A stretch of 35,447 nucleotides of DNA from Candidatus Levyibacteriota bacterium (GTDB lineage: Bacteria; Patescibacteriota; Microgenomatia; Levybacterales; UBA12049), in NCBI GenBank assembly GCA_003173895.1, contig PJMG01000012.1, forward strand, positions 1-35,447, given 5' to 3'. Shown here piece by piece: positions 26,553 to 35,068 of the stretch. The notes under the pieces are model-generated. The model had not been told where the DNA came from. It made no database searches and was given only the letters and a program-made list of their open reading frames with translations. The stretch's first letter is position 1, and every line of letters starts with the position of its first letter. The translations under genes and the position numbers were made by a program.

Positions 26553-27185
26553 TTAATTTGGAGATTTTAATAATACCACTCTTGCAGGAGCTCCATCAAT
26601 GCCTGTAAATTTAAGCGGCGTAGCAATAAGAGTGTATTCATCCTCAAGAACTTTAGATAAATCTAAACCCTCAATAATCGGAATATTTTTCGATAAAAAT
26701 GCTGTGTGAGCTGTAGTATCTGTACTTCCCTTTTGCTTAATCGATAAATAATCAATACCAATTAATTTTATAGATAAATCAGCTAAATATTCTGCTCCAT
26801 CTGGAGTTAGATAAATAAAATCATCATAAAATTTTTCAAATCCGTGAATGGAATTTTTAGTTTTTAATAAAATCCTTTCGTTTGGCTGAATATTTTTATT
26901 TATCAAATTTTCTTTTGACACAAACTTATCACAATTTGTTAAATCTAGGACTCGACATGGGCCAATAAAATCAGCTAAAGGTAATTGGTCAATATTTAAT
27001 CCAGAATCAATTACATGTGAAGGAGCATCTATATGAGTTCCGCTATGAGAACCCATTTCAATTTTAGAGATTACAGAACTACCTGAGTTAATTTTCTCAA
27101 TTTTTATGGGGGGATTATTTGGATAAAAAATCGTTTTATTATTAAGAGGTAAAGAGATATCGATAATTTCTATGTGATCAAACAT
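26553..27185 (-). CDS. Cyclase family protein (kynurenine formamidase-like)
   Basis: HSGTHIDAPSHVID motif of PF04199; YLTPDGAEYLADLSIKLIGIDYLSI. Confidence 0.92.
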   Translation of the reverse strand: MFDHIEIIDISLPLNNKTIFYPNNPPIKIEKINSGSSVISKIEMGSHSGTHIDAPSHVIDSGLNIDQLPLADFIGPCRVLDLTNCDKFVSKENLINKNIQPNERILLKTKNSIHGFEKFYDDFIYLTPDGAEYLADLSIKLIGIDYLSIKQKGSTDTTAHTAFLSKNIPIIEGLDLSKVLEDEYTLIATPLKFTGIDGAPARVVLLKSPN

Positions 27186-27188
27186 AAA

Positions 27189-27494
27189 TTATTGAGTAGG
27201 TACCTGGTCTGAGGTAGGAAGTTGATTAACAGCATTCTGATCGCTGTTTAAATTATTCATACTTCCTTGAATATTATTTACATCTTGATTTAAATCTGCA
27301 TTAGAATTTCCTGTAGTTGGAAGTCCACTATTAGTAGCTGAAGGAGAAACAGTAGGATTAATAGAATTTGTTTGATTTGGATATAAAGAAGACATCATAG
27401 TAGAGTTTTTATAATACTTATATAATTTATAACCTCCAATTCCTAAAGCAATAATTACGAGTAAAATAATAATTCCAACTAGAGTTTTTTTCAT
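27189..27494 (-). CDS. Small single-TM protein with Asn/Ser/Pro-rich tail
   Basis: N-terminal TM (LVGIIILLVIIALGIGGYKLYKYY) and low-complexity tail. Confidence 0.65.
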   Translation of the reverse strand: MKKTLVGIIILLVIIALGIGGYKLYKYYKNSTMMSSLYPNQTNSINPTVSPSATNSGLPTTGNSNADLNQDVNNIQGSMNNLNSDQNAVNQLPTSDQVPTQ

Positions 27495-27549
27495 ATAAGC
27501 AGGGGATAAATTAAATATAATGAATTATTTTATACATTTCAAGTGGATT

Positions 27550-27933
27550 TTATTCAGTGGATTTAGTGAGTAATTTTTTAGATTTTATAAAGACCCAGAT
27601 TACGAGTATCGTAGCTAATGTAAAAAGTATCATTCCTCCAAAATCATCACCTGCATCATCTTTGTCCTTAAACTCTACTATTAAACCAAAAAGTTTAACG
27701 AGAAAAGCTACTACGGTTAAAATTACTGGGAAAATAGAACGGGAATATCGATTTTTACCTATAAAAAACCAGATTATAGCTATAATACCAATTATAAAAA
27801 GTCCTGAATCATCAACTTTATATAAATCATGATCTTCTAAAAATGATTCTGGAAGGAATGCGAAACCTGAGAGTCCGAGTATTGAAGTAAAAAGCATATT
27901 ATTACCTCTATTTATAGCTTCTGTAATAGTCAT
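27550..27933 (-). CDS. Small multi-TM hypothetical protein
   Basis: 127 aa with about four hydrophobic helices; antisense ORF 27557-27832 lacks such features. Confidence 0.65.
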   Translation of the reverse strand: MTITEAINRGNNMLFTSILGLSGFAFLPESFLEDHDLYKVDDSGLFIIGIIAIIWFFIGKNRYSRSIFPVILTVVAFLVKLFGLIVEFKDKDDAGDDFGGMILFTLATILVIWVFIKSKKLLTKSTE

Positions 27934-27951
27934 ATATTAATTATTAAACAA

Positions 27952-28383
27952 TTATTGAAAGTTTTGCAAGTCTTCTAAGATTTCACTTGGGTGATTAGTA
28001 GCATTCACATTTTCATAAGTTTTTTTTATTTTAAAATTAGGGTCAATAAGATAAGTTATTCTACGCGTGGTTTTTTTATCTTCATTCCAAGCGTTGTATT
28101 TTTTTATAACTTCTAAATCTACATCAGATAAAATAGGAAAATTTAAATTATATTTTTTAGAGAAAATGTCATGAGAGTTAACAGAATCTTTAGACACACC
28201 TAAAATTATTACATCCTGACTTCGAAATTTTTCTAAATCATCTCTAAAATTACATGCTTCAGTCGTACAACCTGGAGTATCATCCTCGGGATAAAAATAT
28301 AGAATAATCCATTTACCTTTATAGTCTGCTAAAGTGTGTATCCTACCATTCTGATCAGGCAAACTGAAATTGGTTACTTCCAT
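27952..28383 (-). CDS. bcp: Thiol peroxidase, Bcp/PrxQ-type peroxiredoxin
   Basis: YPEDDTPGCTTEACNFRDDLEKF; minus promoter TTGTTA-N17-TAAACT, 6 nt before ATG. Confidence 0.95.
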   Translation of the reverse strand: MEVTNFSLPDQNGRIHTLADYKGKWIILYFYPEDDTPGCTTEACNFRDDLEKFRSQDVIILGVSKDSVNSHDIFSKKYNLNFPILSDVDLEVIKKYNAWNEDKKTTRRITYLIDPNFKIKKTYENVNATNHPSEILEDLQNFQ

Positions 28384-28508
28384 TAATTTAGTTTAGCAAA
28401 TAAAAAAATTCCTAACAATGAATTTTGGGTAAAAAAATAGTATGAAAGTAGTAAGTAAAATAATTTATTGCTTAAAAATAAATTAATATATAGAATTTAT
28501 TAATTATC

Positions 28509-29672
28509 ATGAAATCTAACTTATCTCTGCTTAATATATTGCATTTATTTAACGATGGTTTTGAAGCTAGTTTTTTACTCCTACTACCTTTTATACAAAA
28601 AGATTTACATTTTAACTTAACATATGTAGGAATTTTAGGAACTTTGGTAATAATAATTCGCATTCTAATGGCTTTACCTAGTGGATATTTGGCTATGAAA
28701 GCAGGGGGCATGAGGGTTTTAATATATTCTATTATTCTTTATGCTTTAGGATTTTTAGGTGTACCCTTTTCAAACTCCTTAATTAGGTTACTTTTAGTAT
28801 TTATTATTGGAGGATTAGGTTATAGTTTTTTTCACACTATTGGATTCGCATTAGTTTCCAAATGGGCGGATAAGAAAACTAGAGGGAAAGATTTAGGTAA
28901 TTTTACTTCTATAGGAGATTTAGGAAAAGTTGGAATTTCTACAGTTTTAACATTTATCATAGTAGCTATTGGTTGGCGATTTACATCTTTACTTTATACG
29001 TTTATTTCAATAATTTTATTTTTATTTTTCTTTATAAAATTTAATAAATTAAAAGATAGTTTCATAGAAAATCAAGCTAAAGTTAAGGAATTACATTTTA
29101 TAGAAGTAATGAAAAATTGGAGATTTATTTTAGCTATGGCTACAGGGTTTTTTGATAATTTTGCGAGTGCATCTTTATATATTTTTTTGCCATTTCTACT
29201 CTTAAAAAGAGGAATTAATCCAAGTTTTTTAGGATCCTTTACTGCAGCATTTTTTATAGGTAATTTTCTAGGAAAATATGTTTTAAGCAGATTTATTGAT
29301 CGACATGGATCAGTTAGAATTTTCATGGTTGCTGAAGTATTTATGGCACTTTTTATTTTTCTACTTGCTTCTAGTACTTCTTTTATTTTAATAATTATAT
29401 TTGCAGTAATACTAGGTATTTTTACTAAGGGAACTTTACCAGTAGTAGAAACTATGATTACTGAATCTGTAGAACATCATGCAAATTATGAAAAAGCTCA
29501 TGGGATAAATGGGGTTATTACTAACATAGGAGTGGCTGTAGCCCCAATTCTACTCGGAATTATTTCTGATAAATTAAGTATCGTTTGGGCTTTTGATATG
29601 ATGGCTATAGCAGCTCTTATAGCTCTAATACCCGCGTTAGGTTTTTACTTACTATATAGAAAGTCTTTTTAG
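28509..29672 (+). CDS. MFS transporter
   Basis: 12-TM-like, 387 aa; KWADKKTRGKDLGNFTSIGDLGKVG. Confidence 0.88.
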   Translation: MKSNLSLLNILHLFNDGFEASFLLLLPFIQKDLHFNLTYVGILGTLVIIIRILMALPSGYLAMKAGGMRVLIYSIILYALGFLGVPFSNSLIRLLLVFIIGGLGYSFFHTIGFALVSKWADKKTRGKDLGNFTSIGDLGKVGISTVLTFIIVAIGWRFTSLLYTFISIILFLFFFIKFNKLKDSFIENQAKVKELHFIEVMKNWRFILAMATGFFDNFASASLYIFLPFLLLKRGINPSFLGSFTAAFFIGNFLGKYVLSRFIDRHGSVRIFMVAEVFMALFIFLLASSTSFILIIIFAVILGIFTKGTLPVVETMITESVEHHANYEKAHGINGVITNIGVAVAPILLGIISDKLSIVWAFDMMAIAALIALIPALGFYLLYRKSF

Positions 29673-30491
29673 TTTTAATTTATTATTTAAAAATAATTCA
29701 ACAATTATCGCCCATACTAATCCAAAATGTTTTTTAAAATAATAGAATCTACTTTGAGTAAAAATTTTATCTCTATCTGGATTAAACCTAGTACTTCTTC
29801 CCCATAGATGTAAAACTAATGAATCAGGTATCATAAAGTTTTCAAAATCTAAATCTATAATTCTTTTACATAAATCATTTTCTTCAAAATATAAAAAGAA
29901 ATTTTCATCAAAACCATTTAATTTTTCAAAAATATTTTTTCTTATCATAAAGGCAGTACCAGGAACCACACCTACTTTTCTAATATTATTTTTATTTATA
30001 TTTTTTAGCCAAAATTTTTTAGCAATTAAATTATTAGGAAAATATTTATTTATAAATGAAAGTGCGAAAATAGCATTTAATGGAGTTAAAATTTCTGTCC
30101 CTTGTAAGGAAAAAACTTTTTTATTTTCATCCATTAAAGTAGGAGCTACCACTGCAGCATTCTTATTTTTATCTAGAAATTGAACTAAATTTTCTATAGT
30201 GTTTTTATAAATTTCTGTATCTGGATTTAAGAAAAATAAATATTCGCCTTTAGCTAATTTTGCTCCAATATTATTCGCTGCTCCAAAGCCTAAATTTTTA
30301 TAATTTTTAACATATTTTATAAATGAGTATTCTTTTTTAAGTCTAGTTTCAATAGTGGGAGTTTCGTCATTATCTACTACTATAATTTCTAGCCCAAATT
30401 TCGGCCAGTTTTTTTTAATAGATTTTAAACAATTAAAAAATTCTAAATCAGCTTTATAGTGAACGATAATAATAGAAACTTTAATCTTCAT
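29652..30491 (-). CDS. GT2 glycosyltransferase (rhamnosyltransferase-like)
   Basis: SIIIVHYKADLEFFNCLKSI, IVVDNDE, NLGFGAANNIGAKLAKGEYLFFLNPDTEI, DENFFLYFEENDLCKRI. Confidence 0.93.
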   Translation of the reverse strand: MKIKVSIIIVHYKADLEFFNCLKSIKKNWPKFGLEIIVVDNDETPTIETRLKKEYSFIKYVKNYKNLGFGAANNIGAKLAKGEYLFFLNPDTEIYKNTIENLVQFLDKNKNAAVVAPTLMDENKKVFSLQGTEILTPLNAIFALSFINKYFPNNLIAKKFWLKNINKNNIRKVGVVPGTAFMIRKNIFEKLNGFDENFFLYFEENDLCKRIIDLDFENFMIPDSLVLHLWGRSTRFNPDRDKIFTQSRFYYFKKHFGLVWAIIVELFLNNKLKLKRLSI

Positions 30492-30531
30492 ACTAGTATT
30501 CTACTAAAAAATATGATTTGCTAATACTAAT

Positions 30532-31011
30532 ATGGAGGTGTCTAAAAATATACATCATAATTTAAATGGCGGTAGAGATTATCCAAGCATAGTAAAAGAT
30601 ACCATATCTACTCTTACTTCTTCTAAAGAAAATCATATAAATGAAGAACTACCTTATAGGTACATAAATTTTTTAATAGATGTTTTTGCTATTCATGATT
30701 CTGAACTTCTTTATACTGAATTTCACTTAGATAATGAAAAAGAATTAGATGGAGCTAAAAAAATAGTTAGTACTATGTTCTTAAACTTAATTAATAAAAA
30801 TATACTTGGAGTGTTAGAAATAGAATGTATTATCGCATATTATGGACTAGATGGAGAAAATCCTCGTTCAATAACTGACTTAGCAGAAAACTTTAGTATG
30901 GAAAGAAATATTTTTGATGATTGTTTTCATAATATGATTAGACGCATTCCGACTAAACCTTCTCCACTCGATTCCCTAATTACATTTCACTCTAATCCTA
31001 AATTCCAATAA
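30532..31011 (+). CDS. Putative free-standing, degenerate sigma-70 region-4-like protein
   Basis: VLEIECIIAYYGLDGENPRSITDLAENFSMERNIFDDCFHNMIRRIPTKPSPLDSLI aligns by eye with the sigma region 4 pattern ([50 protein letters not shown]...); no region 2. Confidence 0.55.
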   Translation: MEVSKNIHHNLNGGRDYPSIVKDTISTLTSSKENHINEELPYRYINFLIDVFAIHDSELLYTEFHLDNEKELDGAKKIVSTMFLNLINKNILGVLEIECIIAYYGLDGENPRSITDLAENFSMERNIFDDCFHNMIRRIPTKPSPLDSLITFHSNPKFQ

Positions 31012-31059
31012 CCTACTAGTTTGTTTTCTTAATATCTTTTAAATATACTGGAAATAATT

Positions 31060-32235
31060 ATGGCAAAAAATAATTATTTTTCAGGATTAACTAAAAACAC
31101 TTTTCTACTTACTTTTACTTCTTTTTTCGCTGATATTTCTACTGAAATGCTTTATCCAATCTTACCTATTTTTTTGACACAAATTTTAGGAGCAAATGCC
31201 AGCATAGTCGGATTAATAGAAGGTGTAGCTACTGCTACTCAAAATATAGTTCAAGGTTTCTCAGGATATCTAGCAGACAAAATACAAAGAAGAAAATCTA
31301 TCGCAATATTAGGTTATTTACTCGCTGCTATTTCAAAACCCTTCTTTGGTTTGGCTACTATTTGGCCAGAGGTTTTTATTACCCGCTTTTTAGATAGATT
31401 AGGTACTGGTACCCGATCTGCTCCTCGTGATGGTTTAATCGCGGCATCCACAGATGAAAAACATCGTGGAAGAGCATTTGGTTTAGAAGGAATTGGAGAT
31501 AATTTGGGAGCTTTTGTGGGACCATTAGTTGCCATACTTTTACTTTTTTCTTTTCATATCAGTGTAAGAAATATTTTTTACTTCGCTTTTATACCCGGTA
31601 TATTAGCAGTAATCATGATATTATCAGTAAAAGAAAATAAAAAAACGGTGGCTTCTAAAACAAAGCTAAACTTTTCTCTTAAACAACTCCCTTCTACTTA
31701 TTGGAAATATCTAGTTGTTACTGCACTATTTGGAATAGGAAATTCGAGTACGTCTTTTTTAATTTTACAAACAAAAAATTTAGGAGTTTCCTTTATGGTA
31801 ACCATTTTTATTTATGCATTTTTTAATTTAGTAGCTGCGGTTTCTTCTTACCCATCAGGATCACTTTCAGATAAATTTGGAAGAAAAAATATTTTATTTT
31901 TCTCATTCATAATTTTTATCTTAACTTATTTAGGTTTTGGATTAAGTAAAAATATTTTTATTATTGGTTTTCTTTTTATTCTTTATGGGGCTTTTCAAGG
32001 TATATTTCGCGCAGTAGGAAAAGCATTTGCTTCCGATTTTGTCATACAACAATATCGAGCCAGTGCTGTAGGTTGGTATTCTACTACGGTAGGTTTGAGT
32101 AGTTTAATAGCTAGTATTTTAGCAGGACAAATCTGGGTAATTTTTAATCCGTCAGCGACATTTTTATTTGGCGCGTTTTTCGCATTTTTAGGGTCTATTA
32201 GTCTTTTTATTCTTATCCCTTCAAATCAAAAGTAG
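31060..32235 (+). CDS. MFS transporter
   Basis: SFFADISTEMLYPILPIFLTQILGANASIVGLIEGVATATQNIVQGFSGYLADKIQRRK; RFLDRLGTGTRSAPRDGLIAAS. Confidence 0.92.
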   Translation: MAKNNYFSGLTKNTFLLTFTSFFADISTEMLYPILPIFLTQILGANASIVGLIEGVATATQNIVQGFSGYLADKIQRRKSIAILGYLLAAISKPFFGLATIWPEVFITRFLDRLGTGTRSAPRDGLIAASTDEKHRGRAFGLEGIGDNLGAFVGPLVAILLLFSFHISVRNIFYFAFIPGILAVIMILSVKENKKTVASKTKLNFSLKQLPSTYWKYLVVTALFGIGNSSTSFLILQTKNLGVSFMVTIFIYAFFNLVAAVSSYPSGSLSDKFGRKNILFFSFIIFILTYLGFGLSKNIFIIGFLFILYGAFQGIFRAVGKAFASDFVIQQYRASAVGWYSTTVGLSSLIASILAGQIWVIFNPSATFLFGAFFAFLGSISLFILIPSNQK

Positions 32236-32278
32236 TAGAATAAATGTTCTATTTGAAACAGATAAAAATAATTTAATA

Positions 32279-32313
32279 TTGACTAAAACTATTTAATTCT
32301 ATATAAAATAGTT
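32279..32313 (+). promoter_or_regulatory. Promoter TTGACT-N17-TATAAA with 8-bp inverted repeat AACTATTT-N11-AAATAGTT ending at the GTG start
   Basis: -35 at 32279-32284; -10 at 32302-32307; inverted repeat at 32287-32313; GTG at 32314. Confidence 0.65.
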
Positions 32314-32700
32314 GTGAGTTTTCCTGAAGTTTACCAAAATCAGACTACTCAAGAAAATTTACCTAATCCTCAGGTAAAAAGATATTTAGTTGCCGCTAAA
32401 GATACAAAAGTAAAAATTATAACCATTGCTAGGGAAGGTGATGAATTAGTTTCTCAAAATGTACAAACTTTGAGAAATCGAGGTTATACTAATGCGGGAT
32501 CATTAAGTAATTTTATGCCAAAAGGTATGACTAGAATTGCCATTTTAGGTTCAGAAGAAAATAAACAAGTATTTTATAGAAAATTACAACATTTAGAAGA
32601 TTTAGATAGCTTACCAATAATTGGTGGCATCAGAAATAGCTTTAGAAGAATGAGAGTTAGAATTCCCATACCCTCTGCTGATAAACATTTAATTAGTTAA
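32314..32700 (+). CDS. Orphan hypothetical protein
   Basis: 128 aa, GTG start directly after a well-formed promoter; no family recognised. Confidence 0.65.
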   Translation: MSFPEVYQNQTTQENLPNPQVKRYLVAAKDTKVKIITIAREGDELVSQNVQTLRNRGYTNAGSLSNFMPKGMTRIAILGSEENKQVFYRKLQHLEDLDSLPIIGGIRNSFRRMRVRIPIPSADKHLIS

Positions 32701-32789
32701 TAACTTAAATAAAAAAATCACTAATATTATAAAATCCTTAATATCCAATTTGTTATTATCCCATTTTTTTGTTACAATTTGTTAATTAT

Positions 32790-33752
32790 ATGACACATTT
32801 ACCTGATAACGTTAACCCAGCACAATCTCGTGCTGAGCAAGTAAGTATGTTTCAAGAGAGACTTAAAGCTAAAATAGAATCTGACTGTCAACCATCACTT
32901 GCCAATTTGGCACAAGCACTACCAACACAAGATGAAGTTGTTCAATTTTTACTAAGGGTAGAAGATACTTTATTAGCACAGGGACGAGCTGGTAATGCTC
33001 TCCCCGCACCCTTATCTCCACAGCAAACTAGTGAATTTTTTCAACTCATTACAAAAAATATGGCCCTTGATGCATTTAGACAAGCAAACTCTATATCTAC
33101 CTCTATATTAGGTGAGCAGCTAAGAGATCAAGTTATAGATCCACCTTTAAACGCAACAGAGATAACAACAGATATTAAATATAGCACGATTAAAGATGAT
33201 AGCTTGATAGAAATTTCGGCTGGAATAAATGGAGGCTTATTTACTCATATTAAAGATCTACCAACTGATGAAACTACTTATTCTCATGAAGTAAGAAAAT
33301 CTGAACAATTTGTAGGACTTAGTTATAGACCTCCTAGCGATTTTGGTCCAGGTCGAGCAGTATTGCCAGAACCTACTGCTACTCCTACAGATATAACCGT
33401 CAGCAACTTAAATGCTCAAACACCAATTCAAGAAGAGATACATATTATTTTATCTCAGGGAGGACTTAATTTAAGTATTATTCCTGAAGCTTGGAAAGAA
33501 AATACAACAGACTCCTTGGTGGATCAAAGTTTGTCCCCCGCACTCGGAGAGAATAAACAACCACCCTTACCAGCAAAAAAAGAAGAATTAGATATACCAA
33601 CCTATGATATTAGTATTTTTTCAAATGTAGACGCTTCTGGAAATAAAACTATACAAAAACTCGCTATAAAAAGAAAATATTTTGGAGATAAAAAAAGAAG
33701 TCATGATGCCACTCTTAGTGTTTCTCAGGACGGAACAATAACTACCGAATAA
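32790..33752 (+). CDS. Orphan hypothetical protein
   Basis: ATG at 32790 preferred over TTG at 32769 because TTGTTA-N17-TACAAT (32750-32778) overlaps the longer ORF start. Confidence 0.7.
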   Translation: MTHLPDNVNPAQSRAEQVSMFQERLKAKIESDCQPSLANLAQALPTQDEVVQFLLRVEDTLLAQGRAGNALPAPLSPQQTSEFFQLITKNMALDAFRQANSISTSILGEQLRDQVIDPPLNATEITTDIKYSTIKDDSLIEISAGINGGLFTHIKDLPTDETTYSHEVRKSEQFVGLSYRPPSDFGPGRAVLPEPTATPTDITVSNLNAQTPIQEEIHIILSQGGLNLSIIPEAWKENTTDSLVDQSLSPALGENKQPPLPAKKEELDIPTYDISIFSNVDASGNKTIQKLAIKRKYFGDKKRSHDATLSVSQDGTITTE

Positions 33753-33922
33753 AAACCACATTGATTAATAAATGATAAAATTAATACGTGGATAAATATA
33801 AGGAGAATACCTTATTTAATATATAAACATGAATATAAAAGATTAACTGGGATAACAAATAAAGAAATAAGAAGAGTTAATTATTGACAATGATATTATT
33901 TATTATGTTACACTAATTTTAG

Positions 33923-34495
33923 ATGAGTAAAAATAATATGAATAATAAATTTGTTACACAAATTCCAGAACCACCATTATCCAGGTTTTTATTCGCGGAC
34001 ACTAAGATAGCATTTATATGGTTAATACTTCGTATTTATTTAGGATATGAATGGATTATGGCTGGATGGGAAAAAGTAAACAGTTCTATGTGGACAGGCT
34101 CACAAGCGGGAGTAGCATTAAGTGGTTTTTTACATAGTTCACTTAAAAAAGCAGCAGGACAACATCCCGATGTATCTGGCTGGTACGCCACACTTATTAA
34201 TGGAGTTGCACTTCATCATACTGTTCTTATATCTAATTTAGTAGCGTATGGAGAATTATTTATAGGTGTATTACTTTTATTTGGATTATTTACAGGCGTA
34301 GCTGGCTTTTTAGGAGCATTTATGAATATGAATTATTTATTTGCTGGAACTGTAAGCATAAATCCTCTTATGTTTTTATGTGAACTTTTTATAATTCTCG
34401 CATGGCGTGTAGCTGGATGGTATGGACTAGATAGATTTTTATTACCTCTACTTGGTACACCCTGGCACCCTGGTAATGCGTTTAAGAAGAAATAG
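33923..34495 (+). CDS. DoxX family membrane protein
   Basis: LRIYLGYEWIMAGWEKV, YGELFIGVLLLFGLFTGVAGFLGAFMNMNYLFAG. Confidence 0.85.
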   Translation: MSKNNMNNKFVTQIPEPPLSRFLFADTKIAFIWLILRIYLGYEWIMAGWEKVNSSMWTGSQAGVALSGFLHSSLKKAAGQHPDVSGWYATLINGVALHHTVLISNLVAYGELFIGVLLLFGLFTGVAGFLGAFMNMNYLFAGTVSINPLMFLCELFIILAWRVAGWYGLDRFLLPLLGTPWHPGNAFKKK

Positions 34496-35027
34496 TAGAA
34501 ACTTCTTCTCTAAACTTATTATTATCTATAATTTCTACACCTAATTTATTTGCTTCTTGGATAAGATATTCTTGAGCTAATCTGGCAGCTTTAAATTCTT
34601 TCTCTTCTATATCAAATCTCTTTTCTAAATGATGTAGAAATTGTTTTCTATGCGCGTTTTCGTCTTTAGTTATAAGTAAAATAAGATGACCTAAATCTTT
34701 TAAAGTTTCAGGATTAAAAAAAGCACATTCTAAAATTAACTTCTCATGTTTTTTAATTTCATCCAAGACTACCTTATTTAATTCTTCTCTAACTGCTATT
34801 AAACCTTTAATTACATTTTCCTCATTTAACTTTCCAAACTCCCGATAAGCTTTACAAGTTCCTAAATAAAGAAAAGGATGAGTTTTTTTATCTTTATCTT
34901 TTCTGTATTTTCTTTTTATCGTATCTCCTTCCATCACAGGTAAATTTAGTTTTTCACCAAGTATTTTAGAATAATATGTTTTTCCAACTCCAGGAACTCC
35001 ATAAATAAAAATTCTATTTTCAAACAT
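34482..35027 (-). CDS. P-loop kinase-like protein (AAA/adenylate or 2-phosphoglycerate kinase-like)
   Basis: FIYGVPGVGKTYYSKILGEKLNLPVMEGDTI Walker A region. Confidence 0.75.
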   Translation of the reverse strand: MFENRIFIYGVPGVGKTYYSKILGEKLNLPVMEGDTIKRKYRKDKDKKTHPFLYLGTCKAYREFGKLNEENVIKGLIAVREELNKVVLDEIKKHEKLILECAFFNPETLKDLGHLILLITKDENAHRKQFLHHLEKRFDIEEKEFKAARLAQEYLIQEANKLGVEIIDNNKFREEVSTISS

Positions 35028-35068
35028 GAAAAAAGTATAGCAAAAAAAGTATGTTATAATAAAAGAAA

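Noticed and set aside
33753-33922. Bulged hairpins (CCAC..GTGG and ATAAGG-N6-CCTTAT) in the intergenic region before doxX
   Set aside because: Weak AT stems without a clear U-tract; insufficient for a ncRNA or terminator call.
35031-35053. AAAAAAGTAT repeated twice in the 34482/35069 divergent intergenic region
   Set aside because: A-rich low-complexity similarity, expected by chance at this composition.
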